DNA from: Acidisoma silvae
GTDB lineage: Bacteria; Pseudomonadota; Alphaproteobacteria; Acetobacterales; Acetobacteraceae
Assembly: GCF_020618775.1 (NCBI RefSeq)
Contig: NZ_JAESVB010000011.1
Location: forward strand, 48,760 to 112,759
Direction: 5' to 3'
DNA: 64,000 nt
The notes below the pieces were generated by a model. The model saw only the letters and a list, made by a program, of their open reading frames with translations. It was not told where the DNA came from and made no database searches. Positions 1-9,111 of the stretch are shown in pieces. Position numbers and translations under genes: made by a program. The stretch's first letter is position 1. Each line of letters starts with the position of its first letter.

Positions 1-18
1 TCGCGGTTCTCGGCGCCA

Positions 19-1635
19 TTATGGCTGCTTCACCTGAGGCAGCGTCTTGATCTGGGTCATGCCGGCGCTGTTTAGCACAGTGCGGGGGAATAGACAGCTT
101 TTGATAAGCCCGGCGAGCCCCTGGCCGTGGCCGGCCAGGCCTTCGCGCACGGCCATGGCCCCGGCTGTCGCCGCGATCATCGGTATCAAAAAGTCCTGTC
201 CTGCACGGGTGAATTCCATCAGCAGCACAATCGCCGTCACCGGCATGCGCATGGAGACGGCCAGAAATGCGGTGGCGCCAACGATGACGAATGCGCCGAG
301 CGGGATACCGCTATGGAAGACTGCGTTCCATAGCTCGCCCAAAGGCACCGACAGCAGCGCGCCGACGGCAAGGCCCGGCGTCAATAAGCCGCCCTCGGCC
401 CCGGCCAGAAGGCAGGCGATGACCGCGACCAGTTTTACGCCCAGCATGAGAACCGCAGGCCCCGGCGTTTCGGCCCCGCTCAGCGCCAGCTGGATCGGCC
501 CCTTGCCGTTGCCGGGCAATTGCGGCAGCCAGGCCGTCAGCAGCCCGACCAGCGCGAAAGCCGCCAGGGTGGTGAGGATGATCCGCGCGTTTTTGGGCGC
601 CCGTCCCCGCGCCCAGGCGGTCAGTTCGCTATAGCCGAGGCCAGCGACACCCGCGATCGGCCCTATCAGGCAGGCCCAGATCATCAGCCCGGTGCTGACA
701 GGATAGGCCGGGAACTGGTACTGCCAGTCATCGCCAAGGCCGATCCAGGCGATGACGGTCGCGATGACCGAAGTGGTCAGTGCAATGACGACGACTTGCG
801 GCCGCACTGTCATCAGCAGTACTTCCAGCACGAAGACCGCCCCCGAGAGCGGCACATTATAGACGGCGGCGAGGCCAGCGCCGGCACCGCAGGCGACCAT
901 CAGCCGCGTATCGTCCGGCGTCAGCCCGACCCGCCGGCTGCACCAGCCGGCCAGAACGGAGCCGATTTCGCGCGGGGCCACTTCCCGTCCGAGCGGCGAT
1001 CCCATGGCGACGGTCACGATCTGCAACAGGGCATGGGCGATGGTCGTGCCCATGGGCATGACAGTCCCTTCCGCGACCGACTTTTTGATGCTGACCAGCG
1101 GACGGCCGAAGCGGTGCACGGCCCACCAGCCGAAGCCCGCGATCAACCCCGCGCCGACCAGCACCAGAAAGCGCCGCTGGGGAGACGCCGCCGTCACCCC
1201 GGCCAGAAAATTCTCGTCGCTGATCACCGCATGAAGGCTGTAGCCGAAGGTAATGTGCTGGATGAAATGCAACAGCAAAGCGAGGCCCATGCCGCCGATC
1301 CCGCCCGAAACCCCGGTCAGCAGCGTCACCAGCACCAGGCGCGGCAGCGGAGTCCGGTCTGCCACGGGGGAGGCCAGCGGCTTGGCCGGAGCGGACGCCA
1401 CGGGCGCGACATCGGACGGGATATCCCGGTCGGTATCGGTGGGCGGGTGAGCGCGGCCCAGGCCCTCACGCTTATACAAATCGTCGTCCGGCACCCTCGG
1501 CTCTCCTCGCGGTGCGCGGATTGTCAGGTTCCGCGCTTTGTCTGGGGCGAGGCTAGAACTCGTGGAACCTCTTGCCAATTGCGGCAGCCGGCACTGTGCA
1601 TCCCGGGTGGCTTGCCAGAACCGATCGGTTTCCAT
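19..1635 (-). CDS. ClC-family chloride channel / antiporter
   Basis: Predicted inner-membrane chloride channel or Cl-/H+ antiporter of about 538 residues. Hydrophobic segments start near residue 98 and run to the C-terminus. The box GSPLGREVAPRE matches the family's GREGP filter and keeps the gating Glu, although the Gly-Pro after it is altered. A later GGLLTPGLAVGA matches the GGxFxP filter box. There is no C-terminal CBS domain, as in the short bacterial forms. The reading frame is open to 1779, but those extra 48 residues are low-complexity and unlike the family, so the ATG at 1635 is preferred. Even so, about 95 polar residues precede the first helix. The substrate is inferred from family only. 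Confidence 0.85.
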   Translation of the reverse strand: METDRFWQATRDAQCRLPQLARGSTSSSLAPDKARNLTIRAPRGEPRVPDDDLYKREGLGRAHPPTDTDRDIPSDVAPVASAPAKPLASPVADRTPLPRLVLVTLLTGVSGGIGGMGLALLLHFIQHITFGYSLHAVISDENFLAGVTAASPQRRFLVLVGAGLIAGFGWWAVHRFGRPLVSIKKSVAEGTVMPMGTTIAHALLQIVTVAMGSPLGREVAPREIGSVLAGWCSRRVGLTPDDTRLMVACGAGAGLAAVYNVPLSGAVFVLEVLLMTVRPQVVVIALTTSVIATVIAWIGLGDDWQYQFPAYPVSTGLMIWACLIGPIAGVAGLGYSELTAWARGRAPKNARIILTTLAAFALVGLLTAWLPQLPGNGKGPIQLALSGAETPGPAVLMLGVKLVAVIACLLAGAEGGLLTPGLAVGALLSVPLGELWNAVFHSGIPLGAFVIVGATAFLAVSMRMPVTAIVLLMEFTRAGQDFLIPMIAATAGAMAVREGLAGHGQGLAGLIKSCLFPRTVLNSAGMTQIKTLPQVKQP

Positions 1636-1947
1636 GACGATCCGCTTGGCGACCGTTGCGAAGAAGATTCCATTGCCCTGACATCTAGACCTTTGCAGAA
1701 TTTTGCTAGCGCCACCCTGCCCAATGTCGCGGCGATCAAGGATATAGCAGACACTTACAACGGCTTTGTTCCAAGACAACAGTCTGACGAAAAGAAACAG
1801 AAACGGTTTTACTGGCGACCGGTTATATCGGCCATGACGCTTTCATGGCGATTTCTTTGCAATCCGGGTCGATGTGGGCTTGCCATAACAGCAATCGGGT
1901 CATAGACCGCTCGGCATTGGCGCGCGACTGAGGTTTGACCGCGCATC

Positions 1948-2976
1948 GTGCCGACCTTTGCAGAAGCCGGGCCGGTTTCTGGCCACCGAGTTGGAACTGC
2001 AAGCATGCCGAAGCAAGACCTGGCGGCCGACCTCGGCGGTGACGACACGCTGATGTCGCGCCTCTCTCTCGACCTGACATCAGACAGCAGCACCTCGTTG
2101 ATCGACATGCTCGATCTCCTGCCGATGGGGGTGCAGATCGACGATCTCGACCACCGGACCCTCTATGTGAATGACAAATTCACGGAAATGCTGGGCTATA
2201 CGCTGGACGATATCGCCGATCTGGAAGACTGGTTTCTACAGGCCTATCCGAACCCCGCCGAGCGCGCCGCCATTCGCGCGGATTGGCAGGCCCGTCTGGC
2301 CCATGCGGCTGCAACGCAGACGGAAATCCCGACCATCGAGCGGACGCTGACCTGCAAGAACGGTGAGGCGAAGGTCATCGAATTCTATGTCAGGCGCATC
2401 GGCAATCACTATATCTATCTGAATACAGACGTCTCGGCCCGCCATAACGATGCCGCCGAGCTGCGCTTGCTGGCCTATACCGACCCGCTGACCAATGTGT
2501 CCAACCGCCGCCATTTTTTTGAAATCGCGGAGCCGCTCACGGCTATGATCGGTCAACCTCTGGCCGCATTGATGTTCGACCTCGATCACTTCAAGGCGCT
2601 GAATGACCAACACGGCCATCGCATCGGCGACGAGGTTCTGGCCGAGGTCGCGGCCCGCTGCCGCGCCGTGCTGCGCAGCACCGATCATATCGCGCGGCTG
2701 GGCGGGGAAGAGTTCGGCATATTGCTGCCCAATTGCAGCCGCGCCAATGCGGCCGAGATCGCGGAGCGTCTGCGCCGGGTGGTTGCCGCCACGCCAGCCT
2801 CCTCGCGCTCCGGCGATGTCAGCGTCACCATCAGCATCGGGGGTGTCAGCGTCGCGCGCACGCCTGTCGATATCGACACCTTGATGAGCCAGGCTGACCG
2901 CGCGCTTTATGCCGCCAAGCGCGCCGGGCGCAACCAGATCCAATTCTTCGATGGTCTGGATCCCGATTCAAAGTAG
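1948..2976 (+). CDS. PAS-GGDEF diguanylate cyclase
   Basis: Predicted cytosolic diguanylate cyclase making c-di-GMP from two GTP. An N-terminal PAS-type sensor (about residues 50-165) is followed by a GGDEF domain (about 175-338). The active-site signature is GGEEF, a functional variant. RSTD lies five residues upstream and fits the RxxD inhibitory I-site, so product feedback is expected. No membrane segment or signal peptide is seen. The frame opens with GTG at 1948; an ATG at 2005 is an equally plausible start because the first residues are not conserved. It ends convergent with the argP-like gene, overlapping it by nine bases. Confidence 0.9.
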   Translation: MPTFAEAGPVSGHRVGTASMPKQDLAADLGGDDTLMSRLSLDLTSDSSTSLIDMLDLLPMGVQIDDLDHRTLYVNDKFTEMLGYTLDDIADLEDWFLQAYPNPAERAAIRADWQARLAHAAATQTEIPTIERTLTCKNGEAKVIEFYVRRIGNHYIYLNTDVSARHNDAAELRLLAYTDPLTNVSNRRHFFEIAEPLTAMIGQPLAALMFDLDHFKALNDQHGHRIGDEVLAEVAARCRAVLRSTDHIARLGGEEFGILLPNCSRANAAEIAERLRRVVAATPASSRSGDVSVTISIGGVSVARTPVDIDTLMSQADRALYAAKRAGRNQIQFFDGLDPDSK

Positions 2977-3873
2977 CTCTGTCAACTTACGTTTCGCCGC
3001 CGCTGTCACGGCCCGTGTCAGCGGCGCAATCAGATCAGCGGCCAGCCGATTGACCTGCCAGTAAAGCGGCATATCCAGCGGCCGGCCCGGCGCGAGATCG
3101 ATCAGCGCGCCGGATGCGATATGGCTTTGGGCCAGCAGTACCGGGTTCATGCACCAGCCGATACCGGCCAGGCATGCGTCCAGAAAGGCATTCGTCGACG
3201 GCAGGCAATGCGTCGGGCAGTCTGGCTCCGTCTTCAATAGCGCCTTCAGCCATGTGCTTTGCAAAGTATCGTGCCGGTTGAAAGCCAGCACGGGCGCCCG
3301 GGTGAAGGCCGCCTCGGTCAGCCCCTCCGCGAAATAGCCCTGGGCAAAATCCGGGCTGGCATTGGCGAGATAGCGCAATGCGCCGAGCGGAATACGGCGG
3401 CAGCCGGAAACAGGCTGCTCTCGGCTGGTGACGGCGGCAATGACGCGGCCATGGGCCAGCCAATCCGCCGTGCGCCCTTCCTCATCCACCGTCACGTCCA
3501 GCAGCACGCCGGTTTCGCGCGTGTATTGCGCAACCGCGTCCAGAAACCAGGTCGCGAGACTATCGGCATTGACCGCGATATGCAGCGTCACCCGGGGGGA
3601 TGGCCCGTCGTCCCGCGCCAGGCCCGGCAATTGCGCCAGCAAAGCCTGTTCCAGCAAGCCGACCTGTTCCAGATGTCGGCACAGCCATTCGCCCTTTTCG
3701 GTCGCGATGCAGGGCGTGCCGCGCTGGATGACGAAGAAGCCCAGCCGGTCTTCCAGCGCCTTGACGCGCTGGGAGACGGCCGAGGGCGTGACATGCAGCA
3801 GCTTGGCGGCCTTTTCGAAACTGCCCGTCTGCACCACGGCGCCGACCGCACGCAGGCCGCCATAGTCGATCAT
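2968..3873 (-). CDS. argP: LysR regulator, ArgP/LysG type
   Basis: LysR-type transcription factor of 301 residues. The N-terminal winged helix (residues 1-60; TPSAVSQRVKALEDRLG recognition region, then VIQRGTP) has the ArgP/IciA/LysG character. The rest is a substrate-binding effector domain. It is divergent from a LysE/ArgO exporter gene with a 98-base shared intergenic region, the classic arrangement in which ArgP senses lysine/arginine and activates the exporter. The target and effector are inferred from this arrangement. The gene overlaps the end of the convergent diguanylate cyclase gene. Confidence 0.85.
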   Translation of the reverse strand: MIDYGGLRAVGAVVQTGSFEKAAKLLHVTPSAVSQRVKALEDRLGFFVIQRGTPCIATEKGEWLCRHLEQVGLLEQALLAQLPGLARDDGPSPRVTLHIAVNADSLATWFLDAVAQYTRETGVLLDVTVDEEGRTADWLAHGRVIAAVTSREQPVSGCRRIPLGALRYLANASPDFAQGYFAEGLTEAAFTRAPVLAFNRHDTLQSTWLKALLKTEPDCPTHCLPSTNAFLDACLAGIGWCMNPVLLAQSHIASGALIDLAPGRPLDMPLYWQVNRLAADLIAPLTRAVTAAAKRKLTELL

Positions 3874-3921
3874 GGATTAGTTTTCCTTAATTTCCATTAT
3901 GAGACTTAACTGGCCTCAATC

Positions 3922-3936
3922 TAATCCACCAGATTA
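3922..3936. promoter_or_regulatory. candidate LysR-type operator in argP/argO intergenic region
   Basis: TAATC-CACCA-GATTA is a perfect five-base dyad with a five-base centre, placed 36 bases before the exporter start and inside the divergent intergenic region. LysR proteins commonly bind such interrupted AT-rich dyads. Binding here is inferred from position and symmetry only. Confidence 0.4.
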
Positions 3937-3971
3937 ATCAGGCGGCTTCCGCGTTTCGAAAGGCTGCCGTC

Positions 3972-4583
3972 ATGTCCCTTCCCGTCTTTCTCACCGGCCT
4001 CGCCATGGGGTTCACCCTGATCGTCGCCATCGGCGCGCAGAATGCCTTCGTGCTGCGCCAGGGATTGCTGGGCCGTTTCGTCTGGCCGGTGACGCTGGTC
4101 TGCGCCCTGTCGGACACCGTCCTGATCGTGGTCGGCGTCCTGTTCTTCAGGCAGGTGGCCCAGGCCCTGCCGGCCTTCGAGCCGGTGATGCGCTATGGCG
4201 GGGCGGCCTTTTTGACGATCTATGCGGGCCGCAGCCTGCATGCCGCTTTCACCGGCCCCGGCGCCCTGGCAGCCGCCTCCGGTGGCGACGGCGGGTCATT
4301 GTCACGCACCCTGCTGCTGTCCTTGGCGCTGACCTGGCTGAACCCGCATGTCTATCTGGATACGCTGGTGCTGCTGGGCAGCCTCTCAGCGCAATTCCGC
4401 GGCCAGCAGATGAGTTTCGCAGCCGGCGCCATCACGGCCTCCTTTGCCTTCTTCATCGCGCTCGGCCAGGGCGCGGCCAGGCTGCGCCCGCTTCTGGCCC
4501 GGCCGCGCGTCTGGCAGACGGTGGAAGTGCTGATCGCGCTGACCATGGCCGCGACGGCGCTCCGCCTGCTGTTGGCACAATAA
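3972..4583 (+). CDS. argO: LysE/ArgO-family amino-acid exporter
   Basis: Inner-membrane exporter of 203 residues in the LysE superfamily, predicted to export basic amino acids (lysine/arginine) and so prevent toxic build-up. The N-terminal GFTLIVAIGAQNAFVLRQG block is the LysE/ArgO signature. About six hydrophobic helices follow, with LTWLNPHVYLDTLVLLG as the second conserved block. The length is normal for the family. It is divergent from the ArgP/LysG-type regulator, which supports the assignment over other LysE-superfamily members such as RhtB. Confidence 0.88.
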   Translation: MSLPVFLTGLAMGFTLIVAIGAQNAFVLRQGLLGRFVWPVTLVCALSDTVLIVVGVLFFRQVAQALPAFEPVMRYGGAAFLTIYAGRSLHAAFTGPGALAAASGGDGGSLSRTLLLSLALTWLNPHVYLDTLVLLGSLSAQFRGQQMSFAAGAITASFAFFIALGQGAARLRPLLARPRVWQTVEVLIALTMAATALRLLLAQ

Positions 4584-4585
4584 AC

Positions 4586-4601
4586 CCAATGGTTTCATTG
4601 G
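4586..4601. repeat. short hairpin after exporter gene
   Basis: CCAATG-GTTT-CATTGG is a perfect six-base stem with a four-base loop two bases after the exporter stop codon. There is no T tract, so it is at most a weak terminator or an mRNA 3' stabiliser. Confidence 0.35.
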
Positions 4602-4698
4602 CCTTGCGGATTGCGCGCGATATGCATCATCTTGCCTTCCCATGGCGATGCCGTGATGATGCCGCACTGCGGAAGACTGCTGCTGCAAGGACGCTCTA

Positions 4699-5070
4699 TT
4701 GACCGACCGATCCCTGGCGGGCCGCCGCGTACTGGTTGTCGAAGATAACCACGCGGCCTCGCTTTATATCGAGGACATGCTGGACAGGCTTGGATGTGTT
4801 GTCATCGGTCCGTTTCCGACCATGCCGGAAGCGCGCGAGGCCGCTAAAACTCAGCCGATCGACCTGGCTTTGCTGGACGTCAACCTGGCCGGGGTTCTCA
4901 GCTATCCTGTCGCCGCTATCCTGGACGAGCGGAACATCCCCTTCATCCTGCTGACCGCCTATGGCGAGCATGGCGTACCGTCAGACCATCCGGAATGGCC
5001 GTGGCACTCCAAACCGTTCGTGGAAGCGGAACTGGTGACGAAGCTGCGGGATATGGTTGCGGCAGCATAG
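4699..5070 (+). CDS. stand-alone response-regulator receiver protein
   Basis: Single-domain CheY-like receiver of 123 residues with no output domain. The acidic pair E15-D16, the phospho-acceptor D60 (LALLDVNL), T86 (LLTAYG) and K105-P106 are all present, so phosphorylation is expected. The FAT/FRAL-like ending and sequence resemble the receivers paired with HWE-type histidine kinases; an HWE kinase lies at 19029-20003, but pairing is speculative. Translation probably starts at the TTG at 4699, since no earlier ATG gives the conserved strand (VLVVED). A GCATCATC/GATGATGC inverted repeat (4624-4662) lies upstream. Confidence 0.85.
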   Translation: MTDRSLAGRRVLVVEDNHAASLYIEDMLDRLGCVVIGPFPTMPEAREAAKTQPIDLALLDVNLAGVLSYPVAAILDERNIPFILLTAYGEHGVPSDHPEWPWHSKPFVEAELVTKLRDMVAAA

Positions 5071-5145
5071 CCGTTTGGCGTTCGCTGACGTCGGCGTTTG
5101 TGATGGCACCGCATTGAGCGGTGTATCAGGTTTTCAGTGAACCAA

Positions 5146-5223
5146 CGTCATCCCCGCGGCCGCGGGGATCTTCTTGCTGTGGCGCCGCAGCGATAGAAGA
5201 TGCCCGCGGCCGCGGGGATGACG
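5146..5223. repeat. palindromic intergenic element, copy 1
   Basis: A 78-base element: CGTCATCCCCGC hairpin arm, a 25-30 base middle, then the inverted arm ending GCGGGGATGACG. Each arm can also fold alone (CCCCGCGGCCGCGGGG). It lies between the receiver gene and the end of the efflux gene. The same layout recurs at 17427, 27411, 33358 and 40527. Confidence 0.85.
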
Positions 5224-5235
5224 GTTGGAGATGCG

Positions 5236-6789
5236 CTAGCTCGCATTCCCCTGCGTAATCGCCGTCTTGATGGTCTGGCCGATGGAGGCATTGGGTTCGG
5301 CTTCCATCGCGGGCGTCGGGAAAGCATCTTCCCAGCCGCCGCCGAGCGCCAGATAGAGCGAGACGAGGTCGGTCGAAACCGCCGCCGTGCTGTCCTCATA
5401 CTGGCGCGCACTGGACAGCACGCTCTGCTGCGCATTCAGCACGTCGATATAGGTGGCGATGCCTTCCGTATACCGCTGCTGGGCGAGCGCGAAGGCCTTC
5501 TGATCGGCGAGCACGGCGCGGCCGAGCAGAACGCGGCGCTGCTGTTCCTGGTCGTAATTGGTCAAGGCCGTATCGACGTCGGAGAAGGCCTGTAGCACCG
5601 CCTTGTCATAGGCGATGACCGCTTCCTTCTGCTGCGACCGGCGCAGATGCAGGGTTTCCACCAGCTTGCCGCCCTGGAAAATGGGTACCGACACCATGCC
5701 GCCGAGCGCATAGGTACGGGCGGCCGTGGTAAAGAGGTTCTGCGTCGCGTCGGACTGGATGCCGAGGAAGCCGAGCAGGTCGAAGGTCGGGAAGAAGCTG
5801 GCAACCGCGACGCCGATATTGGCCGTCGCCTCATGCAGGGTCGCTTCCGCTTCCATCACGTCCGGGCGGCGGCGCAGCAGTTCGGACGGCAGGCCCACCG
5901 GCACCACGGCAGGCGTCGGCGGCACGGCTTCCGGCGTGATCAGCTCGGCCTGCAAGGCACGCGGCCCCTCGCCCAGAAGCATGCTCAAGGCGTTGATATA
6001 TTGCGCGACCATCTGCTGAGAGGTCGGCACGGTCGCTTCCGTCGTTGTCAGCTGCGCCTGTTCCTGAGCGACGTCGAGCTGATCGGTAAGGCCGGCGGCC
6101 GCCCGCTGCTGCGTCAGATTGAGCAGGTTCTGCGCGGTGCGCACATTGTCCTGCGCGATCTTCAGCTGCATCTGCGCGTTGCGCAGCTGGAGGTAGTCGC
6201 GCGCGACTTCCGCCATCAGCTGGATGACGGTGCCACGCCGGTCGATTTCCTGGGCCTGGATGGCGGCATTGCCGGCCTCCACCCCACGGCGGACCTTGCC
6301 CCAGATGTCGAGCGTCCAGGTGGCGTCGAACCCGTACTGATAGATCGATATCGGGCTGATATCGCTGGACGACCCGCTGCTGCTGCCGAGCGAGAAGCCC
6401 TTGTCGCTCGGCTTGACATCGGCGGCGGTGACATTGCCGCTGACGCTGGGAAAGAAGGCGGCGGCGGTGACGCCGGCATTGGACCGCGCCTCGGCCACGC
6501 GGATGGTCGCGGTCTGCACATCCAGGTTCTGCGCGACGGCGCGCTGTTCCAGAGAGTTCAGTTCCGGATCGTTGAAGCTCTGCCACCATTCCACCTGGAT
6601 GGGAGCAATCTCGGGCTGGCTGTGCCCGGCGCCGGAGACGCGGCCGTCAAGGAAGGAGGACGGGTCATAGGGCGGGGTCGGGCGCTTGAAGTCCGGTCCC
6701 ATCGTGCAGCCCGCCATGGCCAGCATAACAAGGGAGGAGATCAGCGGTCGCGAGAAGGCCGCCCGTTTCTGACGAAGGGCTTGTCTCAT
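5236..6789 (-). CDS. RND efflux outer-membrane factor (TolC/OprM/NodT type)
   Basis: Outer-membrane channel lipoprotein of about 517 residues. From the chosen ATG at 6789 the N-terminus is basic, then hydrophobic, then the lipobox LAMAGC with the lipidated Cys at residue 28. MGPDFKRPTPPY follows, the usual start of mature NodT-type proteins. Two outer-membrane efflux domains follow, with coiled-coil stretches such as AVAQNLDVQTATIRVAEAR. An open extension up to 6882 exists, but it would put the lipoprotein signal in the interior. It is divergent from a TetR gene. No inner-membrane pump or periplasmic adaptor gene is adjacent, so its pump partner must be elsewhere. Confidence 0.9.
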   Translation of the reverse strand: MRQALRQKRAAFSRPLISSLVMLAMAGCTMGPDFKRPTPPYDPSSFLDGRVSGAGHSQPEIAPIQVEWWQSFNDPELNSLEQRAVAQNLDVQTATIRVAEARSNAGVTAAAFFPSVSGNVTAADVKPSDKGFSLGSSSGSSSDISPISIYQYGFDATWTLDIWGKVRRGVEAGNAAIQAQEIDRRGTVIQLMAEVARDYLQLRNAQMQLKIAQDNVRTAQNLLNLTQQRAAAGLTDQLDVAQEQAQLTTTEATVPTSQQMVAQYINALSMLLGEGPRALQAELITPEAVPPTPAVVPVGLPSELLRRRPDVMEAEATLHEATANIGVAVASFFPTFDLLGFLGIQSDATQNLFTTAARTYALGGMVSVPIFQGGKLVETLHLRRSQQKEAVIAYDKAVLQAFSDVDTALTNYDQEQQRRVLLGRAVLADQKAFALAQQRYTEGIATYIDVLNAQQSVLSSARQYEDSTAAVSTDLVSLYLALGGGWEDAFPTPAMEAEPNASIGQTIKTAITQGNAS

Positions 6790-6828
6790 GTCTTGGGCCA
6801 AAGGGAGCCGCTCCTGCCATGCGCTTTG

Positions 6829-6843
6829 ACCGAACGGTTCGGT
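6829..6843. promoter_or_regulatory. TetR operator
   Basis: ACCGAAC-G-GTTCGGT is a perfect seven-base dyad with a one-base centre in the divergent efflux/TetR intergenic region. It begins about five bases downstream of the predicted transcription start of the efflux gene, a standard roadblock position for a TetR repressor. Ownership by the adjacent TetR protein is inferred. Confidence 0.75.
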
Positions 6844-6854
6844 TAGCAGCTTGT

Positions 6855-6882
6855 ATGATAGAAAGGGTGCGGCCATTGTCAA
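6855..6882 (-). promoter_or_regulatory. sigma-70-type promoter of the efflux gene
   Basis: On the minus strand the -35 box TTGACA (6877-6882) is followed by a 16-base spacer and the -10 box TATCAT (6855-6860). Transcription would start near 6848, giving a leader of about 60 bases before the ATG at 6789. The leader contains the operator dyad. Confidence 0.7.
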
Positions 6883-6898
6883 ACCACGTGCAGGATGG

Positions 6899-7579
6899 AT
6901 GAGCGTGGACGCAGCCGGTAACTCTCACAAGATTGATGTGATGTCTCAGGTCGAAAGGCCGGGCGATGCCCTCTCGCCCGAACGACGACGGGCGATCGTG
7001 GACGGTGCCGGTCGCGTTTTCGCGCGCGACGGCTATGAGGGCGCCAGCATGGCGGATATCGCGCGGGAGGTCGGGGTCTCCAAGGGGACGCTCTACAATT
7101 ATTTCCCGAGCAAGGCGGCCTTGTTCAGCGGCTTCATCTCCACCGGCTGCGACGAGACGCTGAAGCATATTCTGGATCTCGCGCCGCCGGAGAAGACGCC
7201 GGAGGAGACGCTACGCCGGGTCGCCGTCGCGGTGATGGAGATGATGCTTTCCCCCTTCCGCCAATCCATCCACCGCATGGTGATGTCGGAAGCTTTGAAA
7301 TTTCCGGAACTGGCCCGCGCCTTTTTCGATTCCGGCCCCAGCCGGGCGCTGAACTACCTTTCGACCTGGCTGCGCCAGGAGGCAGAGCGCGGCCGGCTGC
7401 TGGTGCCGGACCCGGATTTCGCGGCCGAGCAGTTCTTCGCGCTATGCCAGACCAAGCTCGTCATGCGCTCGCGCCTGCGGCTGATCGAGACGGCCGACCC
7501 GGCCGAGGTGGACCGTGTCGTCGAAGGTGCTATTGGCGTTTTCCTGAAAGCCTATGCGGCGCCCGAACGGAAGGAATGA
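6899..7579 (+). CDS. TetR/AcrR-family repressor
   Basis: Transcriptional repressor of about 226 residues, with an N-terminal TetR helix-turn-helix (GASMADIAREVGVSKGTLYNYF) and an all-helical ligand domain. It is divergent from the outer-membrane efflux factor; the shared intergenic dyad at 6829-6843 fits repression of that gene and possibly of itself, relieved by an efflux substrate. The ATG at 6899 has an AGGA just upstream; an ATG at 6941 is an alternative. The stop codon overlaps the first possible start of the peptidase gene, so the two genes may be co-transcribed. Confidence 0.88.
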   Translation: MSVDAAGNSHKIDVMSQVERPGDALSPERRRAIVDGAGRVFARDGYEGASMADIAREVGVSKGTLYNYFPSKAALFSGFISTGCDETLKHILDLAPPEKTPEETLRRVAVAVMEMMLSPFRQSIHRMVMSEALKFPELARAFFDSGPSRALNYLSTWLRQEAERGRLLVPDPDFAAEQFFALCQTKLVMRSRLRLIETADPAEVDRVVEGAIGVFLKAYAAPERKE

Positions 7580-7584
7580 CGGTG

Positions 7585-9000
7585 ATGACAGCGACCTATA
7601 ACGCGACGTCGGAAGTTCTGGCGGCCATCGACCGCAGCCAGGACGAGGCCCGGCACAAACTGTTCGATTTCCTGTCCATCCCCAGCGTCAGCGCTCAACC
7701 CGAGCACGCCGAGGATTGCGCGGCTGCCGCGCGCTGGCTGGCGCATGAATTCGCCTCCGTCGGCTTCACCACCGAATTGCGGCAGACGCCGGGCCACCCG
7801 ATCGTCATCGGCCATTATGCCGGCCCCGAGGGGGCCGACGCGGCTGCCCTGCCCCATTTCCTGTTCTACGGCCATTACGACGTGCAGCCGGCCGATCCGC
7901 TGGAGCTGTGGGACAGCCCGCCTTTCGAGCCGCAGATGAAGCCGGGTCCGCATGGCCCCCGCGTCGTGGCGCGTGGCGCGGTGGACGATAAGGGGCAGGT
8001 CGCCTCCTTTCTCTGGGCCTGCCGCGCCTGGCATAAAACTACCGGCAGCCTGCCGATCCGCATCACCCTGCTGCTGGAAGGCGAGGAAGAAGTGGGCTCC
8101 GCCAATCTGGAAGCCTTCATCGCGGCCAATAAATCTCTGCTGAAGGCCGATGTGGCGCTGATCAGCGATACCGGCATGTGGGATCGTACGACCCCGGCGC
8201 TGACCACGCGGCTGCGCGGCCTCGTCTATACGCAGATCGATCTCGTGGGCCCGGACAAGGATCTGCATTCGGGCATGTATGGCGGGGCGGCGTTGAACCC
8301 CATCAATGCGCTGACCCGGATTCTGGGTGCGCTGCATGACGATAAGGGCCGCGTCCAGATTCCGGGATTTTATCAGGGCGTGGACGACCTGCCGCCGGCG
8401 CTCGCGAAGCAATGGGGCGGCTTGGGTTTTGACGAAGGCGCGATGCTGTCCTCCATCGGCCTGACGGCAGCCTCCGGCGAGACCGGACGCACGGCGCTGG
8501 AACGGATGTGGTCGCGCCCGACCGCCGATCTCAACGGCATCTGGGGCGGCTATACGGGCGTCGGCGCGAAAACCGTCATCGCCTCCCACGCCCATGCCAA
8601 GCTCTCCTTCCGCTTGGTGGGCCGCCAGGATCCGGCCGCGATCATGGCCGGGCTGAAGCAGTTTCTGGACGCGCGGACGCCGCCCGGCGCGCAGATCACC
8701 GTGCAGGATTTCGGCGGCAATCCGGCGGTTGAAGTTTCCACAGACGGTCCCTTCATCGCGGCGGCGGAAGAGGCGCTGACCGATGAATACGGCAAGGCGC
8801 CGGTCCTGATGGGCTGTGGCGGGTCCATTCCCGTGGTCGGCACGCTGAAGACCCAGCTTGGCCTCGACACCATCCTGATGGGCTTCGGCCTGGATGACGA
8901 TCAGGTGCATAGTCCGAACGAGAAGTTCGAATGGTCCTGCTATCTGGGCGGCGCCCGCAGCCATGCCCGGCTTCTGGCCAAGCTGGCGGAGCTTGGCTGA
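7585..9000 (+). CDS. M20-family metallopeptidase (dipeptidase-like)
   Basis: Zinc-dependent peptidase or deacylase of about 471 residues in the M20/M25/M40 family (ArgE/DapE/CPG2 relatives). The metal and catalytic motifs are intact: FYGHYDVQPAD, ARGAVDDKGQ, LLEGEEEVGS, the Asp of SDTG, and a late DDQVHSPNE histidine. The inserted dimerisation domain is present. The sequence is closest in style to the M20 dipeptidases annotated without defined substrate. The ATG at 7585 is preferred because GGAAGGA sits about nine bases upstream; an ATG at 7576 overlaps the TetR stop. Confidence 0.88.
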   Translation: MTATYNATSEVLAAIDRSQDEARHKLFDFLSIPSVSAQPEHAEDCAAAARWLAHEFASVGFTTELRQTPGHPIVIGHYAGPEGADAAALPHFLFYGHYDVQPADPLELWDSPPFEPQMKPGPHGPRVVARGAVDDKGQVASFLWACRAWHKTTGSLPIRITLLLEGEEEVGSANLEAFIAANKSLLKADVALISDTGMWDRTTPALTTRLRGLVYTQIDLVGPDKDLHSGMYGGAALNPINALTRILGALHDDKGRVQIPGFYQGVDDLPPALAKQWGGLGFDEGAMLSSIGLTAASGETGRTALERMWSRPTADLNGIWGGYTGVGAKTVIASHAHAKLSFRLVGRQDPAAIMAGLKQFLDARTPPGAQITVQDFGGNPAVEVSTDGPFIAAAEEALTDEYGKAPVLMGCGGSIPVVGTLKTQLGLDTILMGFGLDDDQVHSPNEKFEWSCYLGGARSHARLLAKLAELG

Positions 9001-9111
9001 GACCGCGTAATAAACTTGGCCTAGAAACTTGGGGCGAGCGGTTGCCCAGACCGCCGTGGCACGATAAGCCGGAATGAGTGCGGTTTCATTCCGGCCATCT
9101 AGGAGTATGCG

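Noticed and set aside
520..1905. Long open frame on the plus strand opposite the ClC gene
   Set aside because: The translation is Arg/Gln/Asp-rich low complexity typical of the antisense frame of a GC-rich gene, and the opposite strand encodes a clear channel.
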